NCBI GenBank assembly: GCA_002279765.1
Contig: NCCR01000085.1
Location: 1-32,043 of the forward strand
Source of the DNA: Verrucomicrobia bacterium 12-59-8
GTDB lineage: Bacteria; Verrucomicrobiota; Verrucomicrobiae; Verrucomicrobiales; Verrucomicrobiaceae
Direction: 5' to 3'
DNA: 32,043 nt
Under the pieces are notes generated by a model. It was not told where the DNA came from and did no database searches. It saw only the letters and a program-made list of their open reading frames with translations. Position numbers and translations under genes: made by a program. Positions 24,292-32,043 of this stretch are shown piece by piece; position 1 is the first letter of the stretch; the number at the start of each line of letters is the position of its first letter.

Positions 24292-25662
24292 CTATTTCAG
24301 CGCCTCCTCCAGCACGCGGCCATCCGCGTCAGGGAAGGGGATGCCGAGCAGCCGCGCCATCGTGGGTGTCACGTCGATGTTCTTGATCTCATCAAGCTCC
24401 ACACCCTGCTTCACCCCGGCACCGCTGATGACAAAGCCGCCGTAGAGATTGGGGTCCGTCTGCAAATGACCGTGCGCACCTTTCGGTGGATCGTTCGGGA
24501 TGATGACGTCGTTGTCAGCGAGGGAATCGGTGAAGGTGTAGCCGTCAGCGGCCAGCAGCACGAGATCCGGTTCCCGGCCATCCTTGGCAGCCGTGACGTG
24601 GTGCAGCTTCGCATCGAAATCCTTCGCCTCGACCACGCCCGCCACACCTTCCAGTTTGCCGAGGGTTGGCGTGATCTGTTTCAGAATGTTGTCACGATTG
24701 GCATCATCCAGCACATAGACGAAGCACGCGCCGCCTTCGGCCATGGCGAAGACCTGGGAATCGGGCGCGAGGCTCTTGCCCATCACCGCTTTGACGAAGC
24801 CATCCTTCCGCAGTGCGGCGTTGGCATTGATGGATTTCGTGAAGGTGACGAAGCCGTGGTCCGTGGTGATGATGAAGGTCGTCTTGTCGCGGATGCCCGC
24901 CTCCTCCGTGGCGCGCACGATGTCCGCCACGCGGTTGTCCGAATCATTCGCCGCCCAGTAGGCTTCCGGCACCTGGCGGCCGTTGGAGTGCTCGAAGGAA
25001 TCCAGGCTCACCAGATGCAGCGCGAGGAAGTTTGGCTGGTGCTTTTTGATGATGTGCGTCGCGAGCAGCATGTACATGTAGTCGCGCTGCGCCTTGCCCG
25101 GATTGCCCAGCTTGCACCACTCGTTCTGTTTTTCGATGGGGATGCCCGCCGCGCGTGCCTCCTCCAGTAGGGAAGGGGTGCCGTATTTCTCAAACAGCTC
25201 CTGCTCAAACACATCCGGCACCGTCCAGTCCAGCGTCTTCGCTCCGCGTGACGCCGGCCAGATCACCCCGGCGGTGGTCAAACCGGCTGCCTTGGCCGCG
25301 TCGTAAATGGTGGGGGCTTTGACGATTTCCTCCTTGTTGAAAAGCGGATCAGGAATCAGCGGCACCTTCTTCCGCGTGGCACGGTCAAAGTACTCATTCG
25401 CCAGCACGCCATGCTTCGCCGGATGCACGCCCGTGACCAGCGTCGTGTGGTTCGTCCAGGTCACTGTGGGAAACGAGCACTCCATGCGCTTCGCCCGCAC
25501 GCCTTTCGCCGCCAGCGCCTTCACCGCGGGCATGTGGCACTTGGGATCCTCAAAGTACTGATGCGCCCAGCCATCAATGCTGATGAGAATGACGTGCTCC
25601 GCAGGGGCTGCGTGAGCGAGCGTCGTGGCAGTGACGAGAAGGGCGAGGGTGCGAGAGAGCAT
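24292..25662 (-). CDS. Alkaline phosphatase superfamily enzyme, phosphodiesterase/nucleotide pyrophosphatase type
   Basis: A 456-residue exported enzyme from the ATG at 25662, with a signal peptide (MLSRTLALLVTATTLAHA). Metal- and substrate-site motifs of the NPP/type I phosphodiesterase group are visible: Asp30 in ILISIDGW, the probable nucleophile Thr68 in FPTVTWTNHTTLVTGVHPAKHG, then SLDSFEHSNG, TTDHGF and GAHGH near the end. These enzymes hydrolyse phosphodiester or pyrophosphate bonds in the periplasm; the natural substrate is unknown. A longer reading to 25899 would start in the GATC-rich repeat cluster and is not believed. The end IDVTPTMARLLGIPFPDADGRVLEE is typical of the superfamily. 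Confidence 0.9.
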   Translation of the reverse strand: MLSRTLALLVTATTLAHAAPAEHVILISIDGWAHQYFEDPKCHMPAVKALAAKGVRAKRMECSFPTVTWTNHTTLVTGVHPAKHGVLANEYFDRATRKKVPLIPDPLFNKEEIVKAPTIYDAAKAAGLTTAGVIWPASRGAKTLDWTVPDVFEQELFEKYGTPSLLEEARAAGIPIEKQNEWCKLGNPGKAQRDYMYMLLATHIIKKHQPNFLALHLVSLDSFEHSNGRQVPEAYWAANDSDNRVADIVRATEEAGIRDKTTFIITTDHGFVTFTKSINANAALRKDGFVKAVMGKSLAPDSQVFAMAEGGACFVYVLDDANRDNILKQITPTLGKLEGVAGVVEAKDFDAKLHHVTAAKDGREPDLVLLAADGYTFTDSLADNDVIIPNDPPKGAHGHLQTDPNLYGGFVISGAGVKQGVELDEIKNIDVTPTMARLLGIPFPDADGRVLEEALK

Positions 25663-25745
25663 AAAGAGGAAGTATGACCAACGGGTTATAGACGTCAATC
25701 CTGTCTGCCTGCGGGCTGTAGATGGCATATTCTGCCAGTTCATCC

Positions 25746-26020
25746 GTGATCCTGGCGGCAGGATCACAGGATCATGATCCTCAATTTGATCCTGATCCCA
25801 GGCCAGTGCCGGGGGGCGGCAAAATCTCGGCAACCAAGCGCACCTGAGAACTCCTGCGCGCACCCCATGGCAATGGATGGAACTGCTTTTCATACCCATT
25901 GGTGTCTTGTTTTCTCCGTAGGCTCAGGATCACAGGATCAGTACCTATATATAGGTACTGATCCTGTGATCCTGATGGGATCATGATCCTATTAGGATCA
26001 TGGTTTGATCCTGATCCTGG
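25746..26020. repeat. GATC-rich palindrome cluster
   Basis: Fifteen GATC sites occur in about 270 bases, in two groups (25747-25797 and 25927-26016), mostly as GGATCA/TGATCC. They form nested palindromes: a 9-bp stem at 25746-25767, AGGATCATGATCCT at 25769-25782, a perfect 52-bp palindrome at 25924-25975 and GGATCATGATCC at 25979-25990. The central part between the groups is ordinary sequence. The region lies between the phosphodiesterase start and the propeller gene's proper end. No independent gene is supported. Confidence 0.9.
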
Positions 26021-27532
26021 AACGCCGCCAACATGGCGCTGGCGTGTCTGCCAACTTCGGGGCATGGCACTTGAGTGCCGGGGAGGCAAGGACACGCTGA
26101 TCGACGGGCAGGAACCGGAGCGTAGCGCAGATAGCCAGCCACAGGCTGCCCGCAGGGCGAACGCAGTGAGGCAATGCCCATCGTACTCAGGGTGCTGCGA
26201 CCACTTTCTTCCCAATGCAGAACAGCTTCTCCTGCGTGTCACGGCGACGCTGGCGCGCACGCTGGCGGCGTTGCCGTTGGGCTTGGAGCCGTTGCCCATC
26301 TCGTTGACGGCGAGCAGTTCAAAGGCGTCGCTGTTCGCCTTGGCGACATAGACCTCGCCCCAGAAGTTGATGCAGTACACTTTGTCATCCACCACGGTCG
26401 GGCTGCTTTCAAACTTGGTTTTGCCGCCGAGTTCGCCCGTCCACACAACCTTGCCGGTCTTTGGCTCCAGGCAGCTCAGGATCTTCTTGCCGCCGTCGAG
26501 GACGTAGAACTTGCCTTTGTAGAAGGCGGGCGTGGGCACGTCGCTGGTCACACCTTTGGGCTCTGTCTGCCACACGGGCTTGGTCTCGCCTTTGGAGTCC
26601 AGCGGCATGGCAAAGATGGGGGAATTCTTCGGCGCGCAGACGATGGCCATGCCGTCGCCTGTGACAGGGGAGGGGACGAGGCGGAAGAACTTGTTGTAGC
26701 CTTCGCCCGGTGGGTTCCAGGTGGCGATACGGGAGAATTCCTTGCCGGTGGCGGCGTCGTGGATGGTCAGGGTGTCACCGCCGGAGATGAGCATGAGGCG
26801 CTTGCCCTTGGAGGTCGCGAAGATAGGGCTGCTGAAGGCCTCCAGAGATTCGGTGTTGGCCAGGCTGGGGCGGATGTGCTTCCAGAGGTCCTTCCCGGTG
26901 GCGGGATCGATGGCGAGGATGTAGCTGCGCATGTCCTTGCCAGCGGTGCCTTTTTCAAATTTGTCCTGAAACTTGAAGGCCTCGTTGCGCTGCAGCACCT
27001 GGATGTAGAGCTTGCCACCGTCGAGCGCGGGGCTGCTGCCATAGGTCCACTGCGTGGCGAAGGCGCCGTGCGTTTCCTTGAAGTCGCGCTTCCAGACGAT
27101 CTTGCCGTCGAAATCGCACGCGGCGGCGATGGCGTTGGCGAAGAGGAAGTAAACGCGGTCCCCGTCTGTCACGGCAGAGGGGCTGGCGAGGTTGCTTTTG
27201 TCATCCCACTGAATCTCCGAGCCTTCGCTGATGGTCGTGCGCCATTTTTCCCGACCGGTCTGCGTGTCGTAGCACAGGCCGACGAGCTTCTTTTCCGCAT
27301 CAATCGGAGCGGTGATGAAAAGATTGTCGCCCCAGATGACAGGCACGGAGGCGGAAAGCCCCGGCATCTCAGCCGCCCACTTCACGCCTTCGGTGGTGCT
27401 GAATTTCGCTGGCAGGCCGGTTTCTCCCGAGGAGCCGTCCTGATTGGGGCCACGCCAGCTCGGCCAGTTTTCGGCGAGAGCAGCAGAAGAGAGCAACAAA
27501 GAGGCGAGCAGGAGGGCGGCGGGTGAGTTCAT
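25781..27532 (-). CDS. PQQ-like beta-propeller protein with a frameshifted C-terminus
   Basis: An open frame of 583 codons. Residues 1-20 are a signal peptide (NSPAALLLASLLLSSAALA). Residues about 21-431 are an outer-membrane-type PQQ/quinoprotein-like propeller (ENWPSWRGPNQDGSSGETGLP, DPATGKDLWKH, EPKTGKVVWTGELGGK, INFWGEVYVAKANSDAFELLAVNEMGNGSKPNGNAASVRASVAV). The family end QEKLFCIGKK is present at 26187-26237 but in another frame, followed by a stop at 26187-26189. After residue 431 this frame therefore reads about 150 residues of unrelated sequence through a repeat and the GATC cluster. I infer a short frame-shifting deletion near 26240. The propeller is largely complete, but a correct last strand is missing. 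Such proteins are periplasmic; their function in verrucomicrobia is unclear. Confidence 0.8.
   Translation of the reverse strand: MNSPAALLLASLLLSSAALAENWPSWRGPNQDGSSGETGLPAKFSTTEGVKWAAEMPGLSASVPVIWGDNLFITAPIDAEKKLVGLCYDTQTGREKWRTTISEGSEIQWDDKSNLASPSAVTDGDRVYFLFANAIAAACDFDGKIVWKRDFKETHGAFATQWTYGSSPALDGGKLYIQVLQRNEAFKFQDKFEKGTAGKDMRSYILAIDPATGKDLWKHIRPSLANTESLEAFSSPIFATSKGKRLMLISGGDTLTIHDAATGKEFSRIATWNPPGEGYNKFFRLVPSPVTGDGMAIVCAPKNSPIFAMPLDSKGETKPVWQTEPKGVTSDVPTPAFYKGKFYVLDGGKKILSCLEPKTGKVVWTGELGGKTKFESSPTVVDDKVYCINFWGEVYVAKANSDAFELLAVNEMGNGSKPNGNAASVRASVAVTRRRSCSALGRKWSQHPEYDGHCLTAFALRAACGWLSALRSGSCPSISVSLPPRHSSAMPRSWQTRQRHVGGVPGSGSNHDPNRIMIPSGSQDQYLYIGTDPVILSLRRKQDTNGYEKQFHPLPWGARRSSQVRLVAEILPPPGTGLGSGSN
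26095..26187. repeat. Third copy of the 33-bp hairpin repeat, interrupted by an insert
   Basis: The outer parts (26095-26113 and 26174-26187) match the two halves of the hairpin repeat at 19285-19317. Sixty bases (26114-26173) separate them where the other copies have a single G. Confidence 0.75.
26114..26173. mobile_element. 60-bp insert inside a palindromic repeat
   Basis: This stretch is closely similar, in inverse orientation, to about 3488-3545, which interrupts REPIN copy A. Shared blocks include GGGCAGCCTG and GGCT..CTATCT read on the opposite strand. By eye about 45 of 55 aligned bases match. In both places it separates halves of a hairpin repeat of a different family. Confidence 0.55.
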
Positions 27533-27598
27533 GGCGAAAGGGAGAGAAGCGAATACGCACTGGCATGTCGAGATGTTTTCGCGAATTGATCAATCGCT

Positions 27599-28675
27599 TT
27601 GAATCTGACCCACTGGCAAACGACCGCGCTCGCCCTCCTCGGCTTTGCCGTCGGGCTGGTGCTGCACCTGCGCTGGCATCCGCTGCGCAGGCATTTGTCA
27701 GACGCCTGGGACTGCCTGCGGCTGCGTCCGGCTTTGATACTCCTGACCGCCGGGGCCCTGCTGCTGGCCGGGGTTTTTGGCGAGACAGCGCAGGTGCCCT
27801 ATTCGTTGTCCCAACTCACCGACTGGCGGGAAATCATCCTACCGCTGGCGCGTGATGCGCTGGCACATCTGGCCGCGCTGCCGCATGCGCTGATGCCGCC
27901 GTGGCCGCTGGCCTGCGGGGTGCCGCTGGTGCTCGTGTTTCTGACAATCCGCATCTGGCGCTGGCCCTACCGCTATGGCGAGCGCAGGCCCGGCCCGGAG
28001 CAGAAGTTTGGCCTGCTGATCGTAACGCTAACGTCGTTTGTTTGGCTGGGACTGGAGGGCTCCAGTGTGCCACGTATGCTGCCTGAATCCGTGGAAATCG
28101 TGAAACTTTTGCTGCGTTACATTTTCACCGCTATGGCCGCAGCAGGCGTGCAGGTGTGGCTGGTGCGCTTGGTGATGGCGTGGGAAAAACCGCAGACTAC
28201 GGATGCCGGTGGCGATGCCGCCGCTGCGCTGGAGCACACCTTGGCGCGCTGGCAGGGCGTGGCCTGTCTCGCGGGGTTTGATCTGCTCTGGATGAGCTGG
28301 CACTGGTGGCAGCTCAACACCCCGCAAAGCGTGGGCGCATGGTGGTGGGTGGAGCTGCTCCTGCTCTTTGCCGCGCTGCCCGTCGCGGTGGCGGCGGTGC
28401 CGGGCACCTTCTGGCAGCAGGGGGCTGCCGCCCTGCGCATTCTGTGGCGTACCGCCGTGCCTTTGCTCCTGCTGGCCATCACCGCCCTCGCCCTTTTCAT
28501 TCTCGCGCTCTACACGGTGGAAATGGGACGCACAGCCTGTGCCGATTCGCCCTTTTGGCGCATCCTCGTGCAGCCGTTGGGTGCATTGGTGCTTGCCATG
28601 CTCGATTGCTGGCTATTGCTAGCAGCCCTACTTCTCATGCTGCGCCTTGGCTTTTCACGTCCCCCTTCCGCATGA
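27599..28675 (+). CDS. Polytopic membrane protein of unknown function
   Basis: A 358-residue protein with about eight hydrophobic segments (near 10-24, 44-60, 102-118, 138-150, 170-195, 220-232, 246-268 and 285-345 with two), rich in Trp and Leu. I do not recognise a family. The start is a TTG at 27599; no in-frame ATG gives a better N-terminus, so the exact start is uncertain. The stop overlaps the start of the squalene/phytoene synthase gene (ATGA at 28672-28675), so the two are translationally coupled. A role near isoprenoid lipid synthesis or transport is possible but only a guess. It is divergent from the propeller gene with 66 bases between starts. Confidence 0.72.
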   Translation: MNLTHWQTTALALLGFAVGLVLHLRWHPLRRHLSDAWDCLRLRPALILLTAGALLLAGVFGETAQVPYSLSQLTDWREIILPLARDALAHLAALPHALMPPWPLACGVPLVLVFLTIRIWRWPYRYGERRPGPEQKFGLLIVTLTSFVWLGLEGSSVPRMLPESVEIVKLLLRYIFTAMAAAGVQVWLVRLVMAWEKPQTTDAGGDAAAALEHTLARWQGVACLAGFDLLWMSWHWWQLNTPQSVGAWWWVELLLLFAALPVAVAAVPGTFWQQGAAALRILWRTAVPLLLLAITALALFILALYTVEMGRTACADSPFWRILVQPLGALVLAMLDCWLLLAALLLMLRLGFSRPPSA

Positions 28676-29520
28676 CCAGCGGCACGCTTTCTCCAGAACA
28701 AATCGTGCGGCGGGCGAAGTCGAACCTCGCTTTCGCGCTCGCCTGCCTGCCCAAGGAACGCCGCCGCGACATGATCGCGTTTTACGCCTTCTGCCGCGTC
28801 GTGGATGACATCGCCGACGACCCGAATGTCAATGAAGCGGACAAGGAGAAGGAGCTCAACCACTGGAAGCACTGCGTGGAGGCAGGCATGCCGCCGGGAC
28901 ATCCCGTGCTGGATGAGATGCTCCTGCTGCCGGAGAAGTACGGCTTCCCCCGCGCCTGGCTGTGCGAAATCATCGACGGCGTCGCCAGTGACATCACCAA
29001 GACGCGCTACGAGACCTTTGAGGAACTGCTCGGCTACTGCTACAAAGTCGCCAGCGTGGTCGGCCTCGTCAGCATTGAAATCTTCGGCTATAAGAACCCT
29101 GCCACCAAGGAATACGCCATCAATCTGGGCTACGCGCTGCAGTTCACCAACATCATCCGCGATGTCGGTCAAGACGCGCGGGACACCGGCCGTATCTACC
29201 TCCCCCAGGCCGAGCTGCGGAAGTTCGGCGTGCTGGAAAGTGAGATCCTCGACGCCCGCCCGAGCGAGCGCTTCATCAAGATGATGGACTTCCAGTATGC
29301 CCGTGCCCGCAGCTACTACGACGCCGCGCAAAAGGTGCTGCCGCCGGAAGACCGCAAAAACATGGTCGCCTCCGAGATCATGGCTGCGATCTACTCGCGC
29401 ATCCTCGAAAAGCTCAAACGCGAGCGCTACCCCGTCTTCACCAAGCGCGCCCGCCTTAGCAAGCTGCACAAGGTCTGGATCCTCGGCAGCCATTTGATCA
29501 AGGCGCGGTTCTGCCGCTGA
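28672..29520 (+). CDS. Squalene/phytoene synthase family protein, possibly HpnD
   Basis: A 282-residue head-to-head prenyl synthase. Both aspartate-rich motifs are present: DDIAD at 45-49 (FYAFCRVVDDIADD) and DVGQD at 164-168 (NIIRDVGQDARDTGRIYLP). These bind Mg2+-diphosphate in squalene, presqualene and phytoene synthases. The size and RIYLPQAELRKFGV pattern fit bacterial HpnD-like presqualene diphosphate synthases, but crtB-type phytoene synthases are close relatives, so I leave the symbol open. In the hopanoid pathway hpnD normally sits with hpnC and hpnE; neither is visible here. It is coupled to the membrane protein upstream by a four-base overlap. It ends 30 bases before a REPIN. Confidence 0.87.
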   Translation: MTSGTLSPEQIVRRAKSNLAFALACLPKERRRDMIAFYAFCRVVDDIADDPNVNEADKEKELNHWKHCVEAGMPPGHPVLDEMLLLPEKYGFPRAWLCEIIDGVASDITKTRYETFEELLGYCYKVASVVGLVSIEIFGYKNPATKEYAINLGYALQFTNIIRDVGQDARDTGRIYLPQAELRKFGVLESEILDARPSERFIKMMDFQYARARSYYDAAQKVLPPEDRKNMVASEIMAAIYSRILEKLKRERYPVFTKRARLSKLHKVWILGSHLIKARFCR

Positions 29521-29550
29521 GGCGTAAGCATGCAATAGGGAGCAAAAGAG

Positions 29551-29651
29551 CGCGACAGCGTTTTGGAGTGCTCCAGCCCTCTGGAGCTTTCCGCAGGCCG
29601 TGAGACATTCGAAAGCGCCGGAGGGCCGGCGCACTCCAGGACGCTGCCGCG
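29551..29651. repeat. REPIN family 1, copy C (intact)
   Basis: A 101-bp copy with the same layout as 4170-4270. The outer arms match with a few mismatches (CGCGACAGCGTTTTGGAGTG versus CACTCCAGGACGCTGCCGCG read inversely), and the inner hairpins are CTCCAGCCCTCTGGAG and CGCCGGAGGGCCGGCG. It lies 25 kb from the RAYT gene. Confidence 0.85.
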
Positions 29652-29652
29652 A

Positions 29653-29764
29653 GCCTTCACCCGCAGGGTGAAGGCGACCCGCTGCGGGCTCGGAGGCCCG
29701 CGCGCCTTGGGCGCTGTGGCCTGCGGAGCAAAGTTGCCCCGTTGCAGCGCAACGGGCCAACTTT
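29653..29764. repeat. Two further hairpins in the ThuA gene leader region
   Basis: GCCTTCACCC/GGGTGAAGGC (29653-29675) is a perfect 10-bp stem with a 3-base loop. The sequence at 29730-29764 is a 16-bp inverted repeat with one mismatch around AGC, 65 bases before the ThuA gene start. With the REPIN these fill 29521-29829; no gene is seen. Confidence 0.6.
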
Positions 29765-29829
29765 CGTTCTCAATACTTTTCTGATAGAAACCCCGCCTTT
29801 TGTGCGGCTTCTGCGTTCCCCATTTTCTC

Positions 29830-32043
29830 ATGCGTTCTTTTGCTCTCCTGCTCCTCCTCGCCGTCGCCTCCGTCAGCCACGCCGAAACCAAGCCGCTCAA
29901 AGCTCTCCTCATTGCCGGTGGCTGCTGCCATGATTATGCCAAGCAGCACATCATTCTGAGCCAAGGCATCCAGTCGCGGGCGAATGTGCAGGTGGATGTG
30001 GTGTGGACGGATGACAAGTCCGTCAACCCGCCGCTGCCGCTGTATGACAATCCCGACTGGGCCAAGGGCTACGACATCATCATCCATGACGAATGCGCCG
30101 CCGGCGTGAAGGACATGGCCGTGGTGAAGCGCATCCTCGATGCGCATGAAACCATCCCCGCCGTGCACCTGCACTGCGCCATGCACAGCTTCCGCACCGG
30201 CACGGACGCGTGGTTCAAGCACCTCGGCATCCAGTCCGCCTCCCATGGCCCGCAGGAGCCGATCGCGATCACCTTTGTGGACAAAGAGCACCCGATCACC
30301 AAGCCGCTGGCGGACTGGACCACGATCAAAGAGGAGCTTTACAACAACGTGAACATCTTCGACGGCCATCCGCTTGCGATGGGCAGGCAGGTCGTCAAAG
30401 GCAAGGACGTGGACTACGTCGTGGCCTGGACGAATGAGAAGGTTGGCGCGCGCAGCTTCAGCACCACCATCGGCCACAACAACGACACCGTCGCCGATGC
30501 GCGCTATCTCGATCTCGTCACACGCGGCCTGCTGTGGGCGATGAACAAACTCACGCCAGAGTATCTGACGCCGTTCAAAGGCGAGAACAAGATCACCTTC
30601 GTCGCCGCCAAGCCCGTCGAAGCTCCGAAGCCGCCACCCACGCCGAAAGATGCCACGGGCATCAAGGCGACCGCCAGCAGCGAGGAGACCGGCAAGAACA
30701 ACTTCGCCTGGCGCGCGGTGGATGGCGATGAGACCACCCGCTGGTGCGCCGCAAGCGGCACCTACCCGCAGTGGCTCCAGCTTGAACTCGAAAAACCGCA
30801 GGCGCTGACCGGCATCCAGACCACCTGGGAAAATGGCGGCGTGTATCAGTTCAAAGTCGAAGGCAGCACCGATGGCAAAGCGTGGAGCACACTCGTCGAT
30901 GGCAGCGCCAACACGAAGGGTGCGCCTTACTCCAACGACTTCGCCAAGGTGGAGGGCATCCGCTTTGTGAAAATTCATGTGCTTGGCAAAGTGGGCGGCG
31001 GTTGGGCGAGCATCCGTGAGGTGCGGCTCCAAGGCCCCAACATCAAAGGCGTGGCCCCCAAGCTCAGCGCGGCGCAGCAAAAGGAATACGACAAGGCCAG
31101 CGACCCGCTCAAAGACGCCGGCAATGTGGCTCCGAAGATCGTCAAGCTCACGCCCGAGCAGGAGGCCGCCATCTTGAAGGATGTGAAGGTGCCGGATGGC
31201 TTTGAGGTCTCGCTCTTTGCCCCGCCGCAGTCGGCCAACTACCCCGTCTTCATCGCCGCCGCGCCCGATGGCACGCTCTACGTCAGCAGCGATGGCAACG
31301 GCTCGCTGGGCCGCAATCCCCACCGTGGCCGCATCCTGCGCCTGAAGGATCATGATGGCGATGGCCGCGCCGATGAGGTGAAGGAATTCGTCAAAGACGT
31401 GGACGCTCCGCGTGGTCTCGTGTGGGACAAAGACCGCCTCTACCTCGTGCATCCGCCGCACCTCAGCGCCTACATCGACAAGGACGGCGACGGCGTGGCC
31501 GATGAGGAGAAGGTGCTCGTCAAAAACATCGCCTTTGGTTACAAAGACCGCCCTGCCGACCACACCACCAACGGCCTCAGCCTCGGCATCGACGGCTGGC
31601 TCTACATCGCCGGTGGCGACTTCGGTTTCATGGATGCTGAAGGCACGGACGGGCGGCACCTGCAGCATCGCGGCGGCGGCGTCATCCGCGTGCGCCCTGA
31701 CGGCAGCGGTTTAGAAATCTACAGCACCGGCACGCGCAACATCCTGGAAGTCGCCATCAGCCCGCTGATGGACATCTTCGCCCGTGACAACACCAACGAC
31801 GGCGGCGGCTGGAACGTGCGCTTCCACCACTTCACCGGCCTCGACAACCACGGCTACCCGCGCCTCTTCAAAAACTTCAACGACGAGTGCATCCAGCCCC
31901 TGGCCGACTACGGCGGCGGCAGCGGCTGCGGTGCCGTGTACATCGACGAACCCGGCTTCGGCAAATGGAACAACGCCCCCTTCACCTGCGACTGGGGCAC
32001 CAGCGCCCTCTGGCATCATCAGGTGAAACCCAAAGGCGCCACC
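29830..32043 (+). CDS. ThuA / F5/8 type C / membrane-bound dehydrogenase-type fusion protein (5' part)
   Basis: At least 738 codons, open to the window end. A signal peptide (MRSFALLLLLAVASVSHA) is followed by a ThuA-like domain (about 22-235: ALLIAGGCCHDY, HLHCAMHSFR, PLAMGRQVVKGKDVDYVVAWTNE). Next come a discoidin-like F5/8 type C carbohydrate-binding region (about 275-400: ASSEETGKNNFAWRAVDGDETTRW) and a sorbosone-dehydrogenase-like propeller with the N-terminal signature of PVC-type membrane-bound dehydrogenases (from about 454: VPDGFEVSLFA, then DGDGRADE and DGDGVADE calcium-type loops). A c-type cytochrome domain often follows in this family but would lie outside the window. Such exported proteins are thought to act on carbohydrates. 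The frame is uninterrupted. Confidence 0.9.
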   Translation, partial: MRSFALLLLLAVASVSHAETKPLKALLIAGGCCHDYAKQHIILSQGIQSRANVQVDVVWTDDKSVNPPLPLYDNPDWAKGYDIIIHDECAAGVKDMAVVKRILDAHETIPAVHLHCAMHSFRTGTDAWFKHLGIQSASHGPQEPIAITFVDKEHPITKPLADWTTIKEELYNNVNIFDGHPLAMGRQVVKGKDVDYVVAWTNEKVGARSFSTTIGHNNDTVADARYLDLVTRGLLWAMNKLTPEYLTPFKGENKITFVAAKPVEAPKPPPTPKDATGIKATASSEETGKNNFAWRAVDGDETTRWCAASGTYPQWLQLELEKPQALTGIQTTWENGGVYQFKVEGSTDGKAWSTLVDGSANTKGAPYSNDFAKVEGIRFVKIHVLGKVGGGWASIREVRLQGPNIKGVAPKLSAAQQKEYDKASDPLKDAGNVAPKIVKLTPEQEAAILKDVKVPDGFEVSLFAPPQSANYPVFIAAAPDGTLYVSSDGNGSLGRNPHRGRILRLKDHDGDGRADEVKEFVKDVDAPRGLVWDKDRLYLVHPPHLSAYIDKDGDGVADEEKVLVKNIAFGYKDRPADHTTNGLSLGIDGWLYIAGGDFGFMDAEGTDGRHLQHRGGGVIRVRPDGSGLEIYSTGTRNILEVAISPLMDIFARDNTNDGGGWNVRFHHFTGLDNHGYPRLFKNFNDECIQPLADYGGGSGCGAVYIDEPGFGKWNNAPFTCDWGTSALWHHQVKPKGAT

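Noticed and set aside
24232..25170. 312-codon plus-strand ORF
   Set aside because: Antisense to the phosphodiesterase-type gene, which has all expected metal-site motifs.
25746..26020. Possible replication origin because of GATC density
   Set aside because: No dnaA/dnaN/gidA neighbours, no DnaA-box cluster seen, and the sites are part of palindromic repeats.
29770..31668. 632-codon minus-strand ORF
   Set aside because: It lies opposite the ThuA/discoidin/dehydrogenase gene, whose plus-strand frame has clear domain motifs.

Overview
This is a GC-rich chromosomal window whose gene content suggests a verrucomicrobium, possibly a Prosthecobacter/Verrucomicrobium relative. That placement is an inference. 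It rests on a DUF1501 protein, a ThuA/discoidin/membrane-bound dehydrogenase fusion, a PQQ-type propeller protein, a CMNCH single-haem protein and many palindromic intergenic repeats. No phage, plasmid or rRNA genes were seen.

Layout. 1-162 is the end of an FtsK translocase gene. 443-3325 holds a MoxR ATPase and a DUF58 protein, separated by an opposite-strand membrane protein and a small membrane ORF. 3343-4270 is a RAYT transposase gene between two copies of its probable REPIN. 4345-7136 carries a DUF486 membrane protein, an M50-like protease and xseA. 7386-8819 is a DUF1501 protein. 8992-12117 is the most remarkable gene: one visibly lower-GC ORF joining TIR, STAND NTPase, TPR and Fic domains. 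12249-16101 holds an HtrA protease and an OmpR-type two-component pair whose kinase is broken. 16201-17041 has a VapBC-like toxin-antitoxin pair and tRNA-Val(GAC). 17106-18953 has a VC0807-type membrane protein and nadA. 19320-24219 has a haem protein, malQ, a frameshifted L,D-transpeptidase and a lipoprotein. 24292-27532 has an alkaline-phosphatase-superfamily enzyme and a propeller protein with a damaged C-terminus, separated by a GATC-rich palindrome cluster. 27599-29520 has a membrane protein coupled to a squalene/phytoene synthase. 29830 to the window end is the 5' part of the ThuA fusion gene.

How it fits together. Most genes are housekeeping or envelope functions in short transcription units. 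Two themes stand out. First, the intergenic space is full of structured repeats, with at least four palindromic families. A short insert appears inside members of two different families, and repeat sequence appears fused to the ends of two ORFs. Second, three genes carry recent-looking lesions: the kinase (G2 region lost), the L,D-transpeptidase (13-bp tandem duplication) and the propeller protein (frameshift near its end).

The candidate novel system is the TIR-STAND-TPR-Fic protein. It keeps the TIR glutamate, the P-loop, the complete Fic motif and a Fic autoinhibitory motif in one chain. It looks like a single-gene, NLR-like immune or regulated-toxin protein with two possible effector domains. 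Its function is inferred from domains only.
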